Of a stretch of 64,000 nt of DNA, positions 27,083 through 34,469 are shown one piece after another. Location of the stretch: NCBI RefSeq assembly GCF_050920705.1, contig NZ_CP154799.1, positions 2,480,001 to 2,544,000 on the forward strand, written 5' to 3'. Under the pieces are notes generated by a model. It saw only the letters and a program-made list of their open reading frames with translations. It did no database searches and was not told where the DNA came from. Source of the stretch: Regnicoccus_A sp014224355 (lineage in GTDB: Bacteria; Cyanobacteriota; Cyanobacteriia; PCC-6307; Cyanobiaceae). Position numbers and translations under genes: made by a program. Numbering within the stretch: the first letter of the stretch is position 1; the number at the start of each line of letters is the position of its first letter.

Positions 27083-27325
27083 ATGCGGACGAAGGTTCAA
27101 AAATGGGGAAACAGCCTTGGGGTCAGGATTCCACGCGGCTTGGCTGAGAAGGTGGGCTTGGGGGCTGGCACCGAGGTCTGCCTCACCGCGAAGGATGGTG
27201 AGCTGGTCCTGAGGCCCTCCGTGCCAAGCCGGCTCAGGCTTGCGGATCTTCTTGCAGAAGTCACACCAGAGAACATCCACGCGTCCATTGATACAGGGGA
27301 TGCAGTAGGGGGCGAAGCTTTCTGA
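27083..27325 (+). CDS. mazE: MazE-type antitoxin (AbrB/SpoVT fold)
   Basis: An 80-residue AbrB-like swapped-hairpin protein. The DNA-binding domain is RTKVQKWGNSLGVRIPRGLAEKVGLGAGTEVCL, typical of MazE, and the acidic C-terminus (LLAEVTPENIHASIDTGDAVGGEAF) is the toxin-wrapping tail. Its stop overlaps the mazF ATG (TGATG). Together with mazF it forms a mobile integron-type cassette. The proteins look intact. Confidence 0.9.
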   Translation: MRTKVQKWGNSLGVRIPRGLAEKVGLGAGTEVCLTAKDGELVLRPSVPSRLRLADLLAEVTPENIHASIDTGDAVGGEAF

Positions 27326-27681
27326 TGTCGTACTACGTTCCCGATCGTGGTGATCTGGTGTGGCTGGAGTTCTCACCGCAAGTCGGAAGTGAACAGCGTG
27401 GAAGAAGGCCAGCACTTGTTCTATCTCCAAAGACCTACAATGGAAAAGTTGGTCTCGCCTTGTTCTGTCCTGTGACGTCCAAGATCAAAGGATACCCTTT
27501 CGAAGTACAGATTCCGGATGGAGCTGCCGTCAACGGAGTTGTTCTGTCAGATCAGGTGAAGAGCCTTGACTGGCGATCGAGGAAAGCAAAGTTCATTGAG
27601 CGGGCCTCCTCAGATGTAATGACGATGGTGACTTCGAGAGTGTTGCCGCTTCTTGAACCTGACACTCCTGCCACTCTCTAA
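27325..27681 (+). CDS. mazF: MazF endoribonuclease toxin
   Basis: A 118-residue MazF/PemK-type mRNA interferase. Family motifs: VPDRGDLVWLEFSPQVGSEQRGRRPALVLSP (catalytic arginine region), LALFCPVTSKIKGYPFEVQ and VVLSDQVKSLDWRSRKAKF. These enzymes cut single-stranded mRNA at short sequences. The gene is complete and coupled to mazE. Its TAA stop lies inside CTCTAAC, the presumed R'' core site of the following attC-like element, which is typical of cassette-borne genes. Confidence 0.92.
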   Translation: MSYYVPDRGDLVWLEFSPQVGSEQRGRRPALVLSPKTYNGKVGLALFCPVTSKIKGYPFEVQIPDGAAVNGVVLSDQVKSLDWRSRKAKFIERASSDVMTMVTSRVLPLLEPDTPATL

Positions 27682-27765
27682 CACCACCATGCACCTGAGC
27701 CGCCACCGCATGGCTATCTTCTTCGCCGAGCACTCCTTGCGGCCAGGTGATGGCGAGCGCTATGC
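27676..27765 (+). other. attC-like recombination site after mazF
   Basis: R'' is CTCTAAC (27676-27682), containing the mazF stop. The 5' arm reads CCAT-g-CACCTG-a-GCCGC (27687-27703) and pairs with GCGGC-CAGGTG-ATGG (27739-27753): 15 base pairs with two single-base bulges, both on the 5' arm. R' is GCTATGC (27759-27765), one base from the common GTTATGC. Total length is 90 bases. This is the best attC candidate in the window and its orientation is plus. The 178 bases after it, up to the next gene, hold nothing I can name. Confidence 0.72.
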
Positions 27766-27943
27766 AGCGTGACTAAAACCACTCGGCACTGAAAAGCAGT
27801 TTTACGATCTATTCCGATTAGTTTCAATCCGAGGATTGAGCAGACGCTGTGGAGCGAGAATGGCCCTTTCTCTGTGTCAAGCCATTTGACTGTTATCATG
27901 GGCAATTTAATTCCCAAGATATGGGGTTTGAGGGGGCAGCAGC

Positions 27944-28678
27944 ATGGCAACGACCAATAGTCAATCTGGAACTAATGCGCATGAAGTAGCTGAAGGGATC
28001 TTCAGAATAAACACACCAGTGCCACCTAGCATTATTCCCGGTGGTTTTTCTTTCAATCAGTTCCTGTTGGTAAGTGACGAACCCTTACTTTTCCATACTG
28101 GCCCAAGAAAAATGTTTCCACTCGTATCGGAAGCCGTTAACTTCATATTACCTAAGGAGTCACTGAGGTACATTGCATTTTCACATTACGAGGCTGATGA
28201 GTGCGGGTCGCTAAATGAGTGGCTTGCGGACGCACCGCACGCGCAACCCGTGTGCGGCAAAGTCGCGGCTATGGTTTCAATAGACGACGTCGCTGACAGG
28301 CCAGCAAAATCAATGGCCGACGGGGAAATACTGGTAATCGGCGGGCATCGATTGAGGTGGTTGGACACCCCCCATCTTCCTCACGGATGGGAGACAGGGT
28401 ATTTCTTTGAGGAAAATTCGCGAACACTACTTTGCGGGGATTTATTCACACAACCCGGCCGCGGAGAGTCACCGGTTACCGAAGTTGACATACTCGAACC
28501 AAGCGAAGCCTTCAGAGAAAAAATGGATTACTTCTCACATTCAACTAATGCACCGAGTTTACTAGAGCGTCTGGCAATGACTGAACCGACAACTTTAGCT
28601 TGCATGCATGGCAGCGTTTGGAAAGGTGACGGTGCGACGCTTCTTCGGGCGCTCTCAGATCGGCTCTTGAACACATAA
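27944..28678 (+). CDS. MBL-fold metallo-hydrolase/oxidoreductase-like cassette protein
   Basis: A 244-residue metallo-beta-lactamase-fold protein of the oxygen/NO-reductase-like (ODP/FprA) branch. Metal motifs: SHYEADECGS, where the usual HxExDH has Glu in place of the second His, then DTPHLPHGWE, LLCGDLFTQPG and CMHGSVWKGDG. There is no flavodoxin domain. Codon use and lower GC differ from the flanking genes, fitting acquired DNA. It lies between two attC-like sites, so it is the third cargo of the integron-like island. A redox-sensing or hydrolase role is possible; substrate unknown. Confidence 0.75.
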   Translation: MATTNSQSGTNAHEVAEGIFRINTPVPPSIIPGGFSFNQFLLVSDEPLLFHTGPRKMFPLVSEAVNFILPKESLRYIAFSHYEADECGSLNEWLADAPHAQPVCGKVAAMVSIDDVADRPAKSMADGEILVIGGHRLRWLDTPHLPHGWETGYFFEENSRTLLCGDLFTQPGRGESPVTEVDILEPSEAFREKMDYFSHSTNAPSLLERLAMTEPTTLACMHGSVWKGDGATLLRALSDRLLNT

Positions 28679-28723
28679 TCAAGGATAATCTGTGCATCCT
28701 GCAATGAGTCTAACCAAAACTCT

Positions 28724-28821
28724 GCATAACAAGACGCTGCAGTCCATTGCAACTCTGACTTCAAGTCAGCCATCTGCCCATTCACACTCAGAGCTCATTC
28801 CAGGCAACCCACTTGTTGAAC
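28724..28821 (+). other. attC-like site after the MBL-fold gene
   Basis: R''-like GCATAAC (28724-28730) and R'-like GTTGAAC (28815-28821, a full GTTRRRY match) enclose an imperfect palindrome: AACAAG with CTTGTT at the outside and CTCTGA (28753-28758) with TCAGAG (28788-28793) inside, separated by 19 and 18 bases. The complement of GCATAAC is GTTATGC, one base from GCTATGC at the presumed start of this cassette. The stem is weaker than at the other two sites. Confidence 0.5.
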
Positions 28822-28985
28822 GAACTGATCTGATCGCATTCGGAGGGGAGATCGGAGTGGCACACCATCCCAGCGCAAAACAGAGCTGCAGGCTCGTGCG
28901 ATTCTTCTCTTGCGTCGAAGTCCGGCGATCCGCTGTCAGGGATTCGTCGAAATGAGGAACGCCGTCCGCGCAATGGGTGAAGCAC
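28822..28985. other. Non-coding edge of the island
   Basis: Between the last attC-like site and the phoH-type gene I see no convincing gene, promoter or terminator. Short ORFs here run through the palindrome and have no protein-like composition. It may be the tail of a decayed cassette. Confidence 0.35.
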
Positions 28986-30371
28986 TCAGAGCAGGTTCGC
29001 CGCCAGCTCCGCCAGGGGTGAACGTTCGCCCTTGAGGAGGGTCACATGGCCCGCCAGCCGCTGGCCCTTGAAACGCTCCACCAGCCAGGTGAGGCCGTTG
29101 CTGTCGGCATCCACGTAGGGATTGTCGATCTGGTAGGGATCACCGGTGAACACGATCTTGGTGCCTTCCCCCACCCGTGTCACGATCGTCTTCACCTCAT
29201 GGGGCGTGAGGTTCTGCGCCTCATCCACCACCATGTACTGGCGCGGGATCGAGCGGCCGCGGATGTAGGTGATCGCCTCCACCTCCAGCAGGCCCATCCC
29301 CTTGAGATCCGACCAGTTGTTGCGCGGGCCCCGGCTGGAACGCAGGCTGCCCATCGGGGCGTCCTCGCCACCGAGCAGGTAATCGAGGTTGTCGATGATC
29401 GGCTGCATCCACGGGCCCATTTTCTCCTGGAGATCACCGGGCAGGAAGCCGATGTCCTTGCCCAGGGGAATCACCGGCCGGGTCACCAGCAGACGATCGT
29501 AGAGGTGATCATCGGCCACCTGATGCAGCCCGGCGGCCAGGGCCAGGAGGGTCTTGCCGGTGCCGGCCTTGCCCACCAGAGTGACCAGGCTGACGGCGGG
29601 ATCCAGCAGCAGGTCGAGGGCGAAGGTCTGCTCCCGATTGCGGGGGCTCACCCGCCCCAGCTTGTTTCGCGTCACCTTTTGCAGGGGCCGCAGACCCTTG
29701 GCGGTCCCATCCGCCCGCGCCAGCAGGGTGTGCTGGGGTTGCAGGGCATCCACCAGGGTCACCCCTTCATTGGGCAGCAGCGGTGGCTGGGGAGGCAACC
29801 GTGGCGGCAGCTGGTCCAGGACGAGGGATCCCTGGTGGTGCAACTGGTCGATCTGCTCTGCCGTCACCACCCACGCGCTGAAGCCCGGGTACAGGTCGGC
29901 AATCGCCACCTTGTCGGTGCTGTAGTCCTGGGCGATCAGGCCCACCGCATCAGCCTTGATGCGCAGGTTGGTGTCCTTGGTGACGAGCACCACGGGGGGA
30001 TGGTTGCCCATCACGTCCTGGAGGCGCTGCTCCAGCGCCACCGCCAGGATGTTGTTGTCACCGTTGCCGGATTTCAGCTCCGGCGGCAGCTGGGCGAGGG
30101 TTTCGCTGCGGCAGAACACCACCTTCAGCATGCCGTGGTGCTCCGCGTTCATCTCCACCCCCTCGGAGAGGTTGCCCTTGGCGCGCAGCTCATCCAGCAG
30201 GCGGGAGGTCTGGCGGGCATTGCGGCCCCTCTCGGAGGAATCCCGCTTGAAGCGGTCGATCTCCTCGACCACCTCAATCGGGATCACCACCGTGTTGTCT
30301 TCGAATCGGGTGATCGCCAGTGGATCGTGCAGGAGCACGTTCGTGTCGAGAACGAAGGTCTTCTTCACCAC
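28986..30371 (-). CDS. PIN-PhoH family protein (PhoH2-type RNase/helicase)
   Basis: A 461-residue two-domain protein. Residues 1-150 form a PIN nuclease domain (KTFVLDTNVLLHDPLAITRF, with later acidic residues in SGNGDNNILAVAL and LVTKDTNLRIKADAVG). The C-terminal half is a PhoH ATPase: Walker A LVGKAGTGKTLLALA, Walker B YMVVDEAQNLTPHEVKTIVTRVGEG, then IVFTGDPYQID. PhoH2-type proteins unwind and cut RNA. It lies at the border where GC-rich core sequence resumes. Confidence 0.9.
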   Translation of the reverse strand: MVKKTFVLDTNVLLHDPLAITRFEDNTVVIPIEVVEEIDRFKRDSSERGRNARQTSRLLDELRAKGNLSEGVEMNAEHHGMLKVVFCRSETLAQLPPELKSGNGDNNILAVALEQRLQDVMGNHPPVVLVTKDTNLRIKADAVGLIAQDYSTDKVAIADLYPGFSAWVVTAEQIDQLHHQGSLVLDQLPPRLPPQPPLLPNEGVTLVDALQPQHTLLARADGTAKGLRPLQKVTRNKLGRVSPRNREQTFALDLLLDPAVSLVTLVGKAGTGKTLLALAAGLHQVADDHLYDRLLVTRPVIPLGKDIGFLPGDLQEKMGPWMQPIIDNLDYLLGGEDAPMGSLRSSRGPRNNWSDLKGMGLLEVEAITYIRGRSIPRQYMVVDEAQNLTPHEVKTIVTRVGEGTKIVFTGDPYQIDNPYVDADSNGLTWLVERFKGQRLAGHVTLLKGERSPLAELAANLL

Positions 30372-30480
30372 CCGCGCCGCAATGGCCAGACATCGAACCT
30401 AGGCCGCAGCGGTGTCCACCCCACCAGCACCGCAAACCGGGCACGGCTTACGCTCCCGCTGACTTCGGCGCCCCTGCCCC

Positions 30481-31701
30481 TTGCCGTCCCTGCCCCCAAC
30501 GCTCTGCGCGCTGATTCTGCTGGCGCTGCTGTTCGGCCTCACCCTGCTTTGGCTGGAGTTGCGCCACCGCCTGCGGCCGGCCTCGCCCCTGCGGCTGAGT
30601 TCGGGCCCCTGGAGCACCCGCTGGACCGATGAAGGCTCGGTGACGTTTGAGGGCACCTTGCGCATCGACAATCCCCATCACCGCATGGAGGTGATGGTTC
30701 CCGAGCTGGAGCTGCGCGCCACCGTGCTCGGCCGGGAAGACCTCTCCCACCTGCGCGTGGCCAGCAGCGTCGTCGCCGATCACCCCGACGAGTCGAGTCG
30801 GCCCGATGGCTACTGGGCGGCCTACATCGTGAAGGGCCACAAGAGCACCCAGGTCAGAGCCACGGTGCGCATCAGCCTGGCGGGGGGAGCCAACGCACCG
30901 AGCCCGGAGGAGCGCCACACCCTCCTGCAGGAATTGCTCGACACCCTCTGGCTGGAGGTGGTCTGGGTGAATTACGGACCCTTCGGGCGCCTGGAGCGGC
31001 GCCAGGGCTTCCTGGTACCTGTGCGCCATCCCCAACCGCGCGATCCGGCCACAGCGGCCTGGCGTGCGGGCGACGGCTGCCAGGTGTTGCCGGTACCCAC
31101 CCATCTGCTGGGGGTTCTCGATGATCCCGCCGAGGTGCTGCGCCGCTACGCCGGACCCGTGCTGCGCCCCGGCGACATCCTCACCATCGGCGAGACTCCC
31201 CTGGCGGTGATCCAGGGCCGCTACCAGCACCCCGCCATGGTGGAGCCCTCCTGCCTGGCCCGGCTGCTCTGCCGCGTCTTCCATCCCACCAGCAGCCTGG
31301 CCACGGCCTGCGGCCTGCAGAGCCTGATCGATACGGTCGGCCCGGCGAGGGTTCTCTGCGCCTGGCTGGCCGGCAGCCTGATGAAAGTGGTGGGCAGCAA
31401 GGGGGGCTTCTACCGGCTTGCCGGTGACCAGGCCCGCTTGATCGACGACATCACCGGCACCACCCCTCCCTATGACCAGACGATCGTGCTGGGTCCCGAC
31501 CAACCCGAGCGCTGCTGTCAGGAGCTGGCTCTGGCCCTGGGCGTGCCGGTGGCCGTCGTCGACGTCAACGATCTGGGGCGGGTCAAGGTGCTGGCCTCCA
31601 GTGCCGGCTGCAACGAGGACCTGCTGCGGCGTGCCCTGCGTCCCAACCCGGCGGGGAACGCCAACGAACGCACACCTCTGGTGCTGGTGCGACCCGCCTG
31701 A
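30481..31701 (+). CDS. F420-0:gamma-glutamyl ligase-like membrane-anchored protein
   Basis: A 406-residue protein with an N-terminal helix (LCALILLALLFGLTLLWLEL), a beta-rich middle region, and a C-terminal part similar to CofE-type amide ligases (VLRPGDILTIGETPLAVIQGRY, then VGSKGGFYRLAGDQARLIDDITGTTPPYDQTIVLGP and VVDVNDLGRVKVLAS). Cyanobacteria carry this family under the CofE name. Whether it makes polyglutamyl-F420 is doubtful, since no other F420 gene is seen here. The start appears to be TTG at 30481. It is divergent from the phoH-type gene. Confidence 0.72.
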   Translation: MPSLPPTLCALILLALLFGLTLLWLELRHRLRPASPLRLSSGPWSTRWTDEGSVTFEGTLRIDNPHHRMEVMVPELELRATVLGREDLSHLRVASSVVADHPDESSRPDGYWAAYIVKGHKSTQVRATVRISLAGGANAPSPEERHTLLQELLDTLWLEVVWVNYGPFGRLERRQGFLVPVRHPQPRDPATAAWRAGDGCQVLPVPTHLLGVLDDPAEVLRRYAGPVLRPGDILTIGETPLAVIQGRYQHPAMVEPSCLARLLCRVFHPTSSLATACGLQSLIDTVGPARVLCAWLAGSLMKVVGSKGGFYRLAGDQARLIDDITGTTPPYDQTIVLGPDQPERCCQELALALGVPVAVVDVNDLGRVKVLASSAGCNEDLLRRALRPNPAGNANERTPLVLVRPA

Positions 31702-31733
31702 GGCCTGAGGAGACCTGTCTCGTCCCGATACAG

Positions 31734-33092
31734 TTGATCATCAGCGGTCGTTCCGTGCGTCACCCCACGCCAACCCGGTCCCCTGGTGGTGATCCACACG
31801 CCACCGGCGAGGAGGTGCAGGTCGACCCCCTGCAGGGCTGGATGCTGCCGCACCTGCAGGATGCGGCTGTTCTCGATCTGCAGCCGCTGCTGCAGAAAGC
31901 CCTGCTGCTGCAGACTCCGGAGCGACTGCTCAGCAGCCTGGTGCGACGTCCGCCCCTGGCCCCTGAAGTGCTGGTAGCCCACCAGGGCGGCGATCGCCTG
32001 CTCGGCCTGGGGGTGGTGCGGCGGCTCAACCGCAGCGGCAGCTGCTGGGGGGTGGAGGAGCTGCGCCTCTGCCGCCAAGCCCTGAGCGAACCTGGATCCC
32101 CAAGCCCGCGGCAGGTGGAGGGGGCCCTCCTGCGCGAGGCCCTCCGCCGTTGCCCGGGGGCCTCGAGCTGGATCACAAGGGTTCCCGCCGGCCACAAGGA
32201 TCGCCTGGCCCTGCTGCGCGAGCAGGGGTTCCAGCCATTGCTCCTGGAAACGCTCTGGTACTGGGATCCTGATCCCATCGAGGCCGGCACCGCCCCGCCG
32301 GCGAGCACCCTGCCAGGCGGTGAGCTGCAGCTGCGGCCCCTCAATCGCCGCAGCGCTTCCCTGCTCTGGCACCTGGAGCAGGCCACCTGCCCGGCCCGGT
32401 TGCGTCAGCTGCTGGATCGCCGCATCGAGGATGTGCTCGATCAGAGCGAGGGCCAAGGTCTGCTCTGGGTCGATCCCAGCCGCCAGCAGGCCGTGGCGGC
32501 CGTGCGGCGGCTGCGGTGCCGAAGCCTGGGGCCGCCGGAGCTGGAGGTGACCCTGCACCCCGGCTGGGCCCACCTCTATGGCCCCAGCCTGGCCGGCCTG
32601 GTGCGGCAGCTGGCCGGCGGAATCTCGCCCCTGCGGCTGCGCAGCGACAGTGACGACCATGAGCGGGAACACTGGCTGAGCCAGCTGGGAGCCGTGGCGG
32701 AGGGGGAGGAGCTGCTGATGGCCCGCAGCGTCTGGAGGCGCCAGGGGTCGCGGCTGCTCAGCCGCCAGTCCTGGCGACTTGACACGGTTCTCGATCCGTT
32801 CAAGCCGCGCCGCAGGCCCGTTCCCACCCCCCTGCAGCGCGGGGGGGAGGCCACCATGCCCCCCAGTCTCTGGGCAGCGGCCGGTGAGCCGCCAGGCGCC
32901 GCCCCCCCGCTCGGTGCTGGCCCTCGACGTGGGTCGTCGCAGGATCGGACTGGCGGGCTGCGATCCGCTCGGCCTCACGGTGACCCCCCTGCCCCCCCTG
33001 GGTCGGGGAGCATTTTCAGCGGATCTCCAAAGGCTGCGCCCTCTGGTGACCCAGCGGCGGGTCCAGGCCCTGGTGGTGGGTCTGCCCCTTGA
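31734..33092 (+). CDS. GNAT-like cyanobacterial hypothetical protein (3' end probably frameshifted)
   Basis: A hypothetical protein whose two halves have acetyltransferase-like character (VLVAHQGGDRLLGLGVVRRL; GLLWVDPSRQQAVAAVRRLRCRSLGPPELEVTLHPGW), without a certain acetyl-CoA loop. As written it overlaps ruvX by 209 bases and ends in low-complexity sequence, which is unlikely. One more G in the G7 run 32841-32847 would end it at a TGA at 32885-32887, overlapping the ruvX GTG (GTGA). I think the true end is there. Start is uncertain: TTG 31734 or GTG 31755. Confidence 0.55.
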   Translation: MIISGRSVRHPTPTRSPGGDPHATGEEVQVDPLQGWMLPHLQDAAVLDLQPLLQKALLLQTPERLLSSLVRRPPLAPEVLVAHQGGDRLLGLGVVRRLNRSGSCWGVEELRLCRQALSEPGSPSPRQVEGALLREALRRCPGASSWITRVPAGHKDRLALLREQGFQPLLLETLWYWDPDPIEAGTAPPASTLPGGELQLRPLNRRSASLLWHLEQATCPARLRQLLDRRIEDVLDQSEGQGLLWVDPSRQQAVAAVRRLRCRSLGPPELEVTLHPGWAHLYGPSLAGLVRQLAGGISPLRLRSDSDDHEREHWLSQLGAVAEGEELLMARSVWRRQGSRLLSRQSWRLDTVLDPFKPRRRPVPTPLQRGGEATMPPSLWAAAGEPPGAAPPLGAGPRRGSSQDRTGGLRSARPHGDPPAPPGSGSIFSGSPKAAPSGDPAAGPGPGGGSAP

Positions 33093-33369
33093 TGCCAACC
33101 AGCAGCCCACCCTCCAGGCCAAGCACTGCCGCCGCTACGGCGAGCGCCTGGCCCTGGCCCTGGCCTTGCCGCTGGCCTGGGTGAATGAACACAGCAGCAG
33201 CTGGGAGGCCGGCGAGCGTCACGGGCTCCACGGCGACCGCAGCGGACAGCTGGACAGCGTTGCGGCGGCCCTGCTGCTGGAGCAGTGGCTGCACGAGGGA
33301 CCAGAACCCCATCCGGTCAGGCCTGCGACACCGAATCTCGACCGGCCGGCAGGCGCTGAGACATTCTGA
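32884..33369 (+). CDS. ruvX: RuvX/YqgF family RNase H-fold resolvase-like nuclease
   Basis: A 161-residue RNase H-fold protein (Holliday-junction-resolvase-like; also reported to process pre-16S rRNA). Motifs: SVLALDVGRRRIGLAGCD with the first catalytic Asp, VQALVVGLPLDANQ with the conserved GxP, LAWVNEHSSS with Glu, and SGQLDSVAAALLLEQWL with the final Asp. GTG 32884 places the catalytic strand at residue 10. It is followed 19 bases later by a DUF3727-type gene. Confidence 0.88.
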   Translation: MSRQAPPPRSVLALDVGRRRIGLAGCDPLGLTVTPLPPLGRGAFSADLQRLRPLVTQRRVQALVVGLPLDANQQPTLQAKHCRRYGERLALALALPLAWVNEHSSSWEAGERHGLHGDRSGQLDSVAAALLLEQWLHEGPEPHPVRPATPNLDRPAGAETF

Positions 33370-33388
33370 TGTGACCTGCTGATTCCCC

Positions 33389-33958
33389 ATGAGTGCCGAA
33401 GGACCGTCGATCACAGGATCCGGTGACGTACCCACGGTGCTCGTTCGTGATGGCCAGAACCGCCAGCTGCTCTGCTTCCTCGAGCAGCTGATCCCACTCG
33501 ATGGTCACGACTATGCCCTGCTCACGCCGGTGGACACCCCGGTGTGCCTGGTGCGCATGGCCGAGGGTGATGATCAGGACGATGAAGTGATCGAGGAGGT
33601 CAATGCCGCTGAGTCGATCCTCACCGTGGCCGATGTGGTGCTTCAGGAGCACGACCTGACCCTGGTGCGCTCGGCCGTGACCCTGACCGTGAGCGGAGAG
33701 CTGGAGGAACCCGATCCCGATGACCTGGAGGACGACCTCCAGGGGGAGGGCGACGGCGACGAAGAGACCGATCTCTACGAAATGTTGATCCAGTTCCGCG
33801 CCGAAGACCGCGAATACGGGCTCTACATCCCCCTCGATCCGTTCTTCGTGGTGGCCCGGATGCAGAACAATGAAGCGGTGCTGGTGGAAGGGGAGGAATT
33901 CGAGCGGGTGCAGCCACGCATCGAAGCCGAGCTCGAAGACCGGGAGATCGTTGGGTGA
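33389..33958 (+). CDS. DUF1292/DUF3727-type acidic protein
   Basis: A 189-residue acidic protein. The N-terminal part (PTVLVRDGQNRQLLCFLEQLIPLDGHDYALLTPVDTPVCLVRM) resembles DUF1292. The C-terminal part (YEMLIQFRAEDREYGLYIPLDPFFVVARM) is the DUF3727 pattern of cyanobacteria and plastids. An acidic stretch (EEPDPDDLEDDLQGEGDGDEE) joins the two. Its stop overlaps the GTG start of the next gene (GTGA). Function unknown; it is usually next to ruvX and yqeG in this group. Confidence 0.8.
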   Translation: MSAEGPSITGSGDVPTVLVRDGQNRQLLCFLEQLIPLDGHDYALLTPVDTPVCLVRMAEGDDQDDEVIEEVNAAESILTVADVVLQEHDLTLVRSAVTLTVSGELEEPDPDDLEDDLQGEGDGDEETDLYEMLIQFRAEDREYGLYIPLDPFFVVARMQNNEAVLVEGEEFERVQPRIEAELEDREIVG

Positions 33959-34469
33959 AGCTGCAGCATCTGCTCCGTCCTGACTGGGTCCTGACCACGA
34001 CCCTGGCCCAGATGCCGTTGCAGGCCCTGCTCGATCGAGGCATCCGGGCCCTGGTTCTGGATGTGGACCGCACCCTGCTGCCCCGCCGCCAGTCGGAGAT
34101 GCCCCAGGTGATGGAATCCTGGCTGCGGCAGGCCAAGGACAACCTGCGACTGCATCTGTTCAGCAACAATCCCTCCCGGCGGCGGATCGGGGCGGTGGCC
34201 CAGCGGCTGGATCTGCCCTACACCACCTCCGCCGGCAAACCCCGCCGCAGTGCCCTGCGGCGGGTGCTGGCCGACCTTGCCCTCCCCCCGAGCAGGTGGC
34301 CCTGGCCGGCGATCGCCTGTTCACGGACGTGCTGGTGGGAAACCGCCTCGGCCTGTTCACCGTCCTGGTGAAACCGCTGGGTCCCGAAGGGCAACCCTGC
34401 CCGGAGGATCGCCTGCAACGCCTTGAAGTGAGCCTGGCGCGGCTGGTGGGCACCGAATGGAGCCGATGA
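33955..34469 (+). CDS. yqeG: YqeG-type HAD IIIA phosphatase (frameshifted)
   Basis: A HAD-superfamily phosphatase of the YqeG/Gep4 type, possibly phosphatidylglycerophosphate phosphatase. It would be a neat partner for pgsA elsewhere in the window. Motifs: LVLDVDRTLLPRRQ (DxDxT), HLFSNNPSRRR (motif II Ser), the lysine in AGKPRRSALR, and LAGDRLFTDVLVGNRLG (GDxxxTD) after the shift. The frame breaks in the C6 run 34284-34289; one more C restores it to the TGA at 34467-34469, which overlaps the proB ATG. Confidence 0.8.

Noticed and set aside
26945..27430. Minus-strand ORF of 161 residues across the mazEF promoter
   Set aside because: Antisense to intact mazE and mazF and runs through both regulatory palindromes.
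27689..27772. Short ORF of 27 residues after mazF
   Set aside because: It lies wholly within the attC-like palindrome; its reading is a by-product of that structure.
27714..27950. Minus-strand ORF of 78 residues beginning with several cysteines
   Set aside because: Overlaps the attC-like site and the 5' end of the MBL gene; no protein-like pattern or start signal.
28708..28714. GTCTAAC just before the attC-like site after the MBL gene
   Set aside because: Could be a minus-strand cassette start for the HigBA-like unit, but a 7-base match in nearly 3 kb is likely by chance and would enclose two other cassettes.
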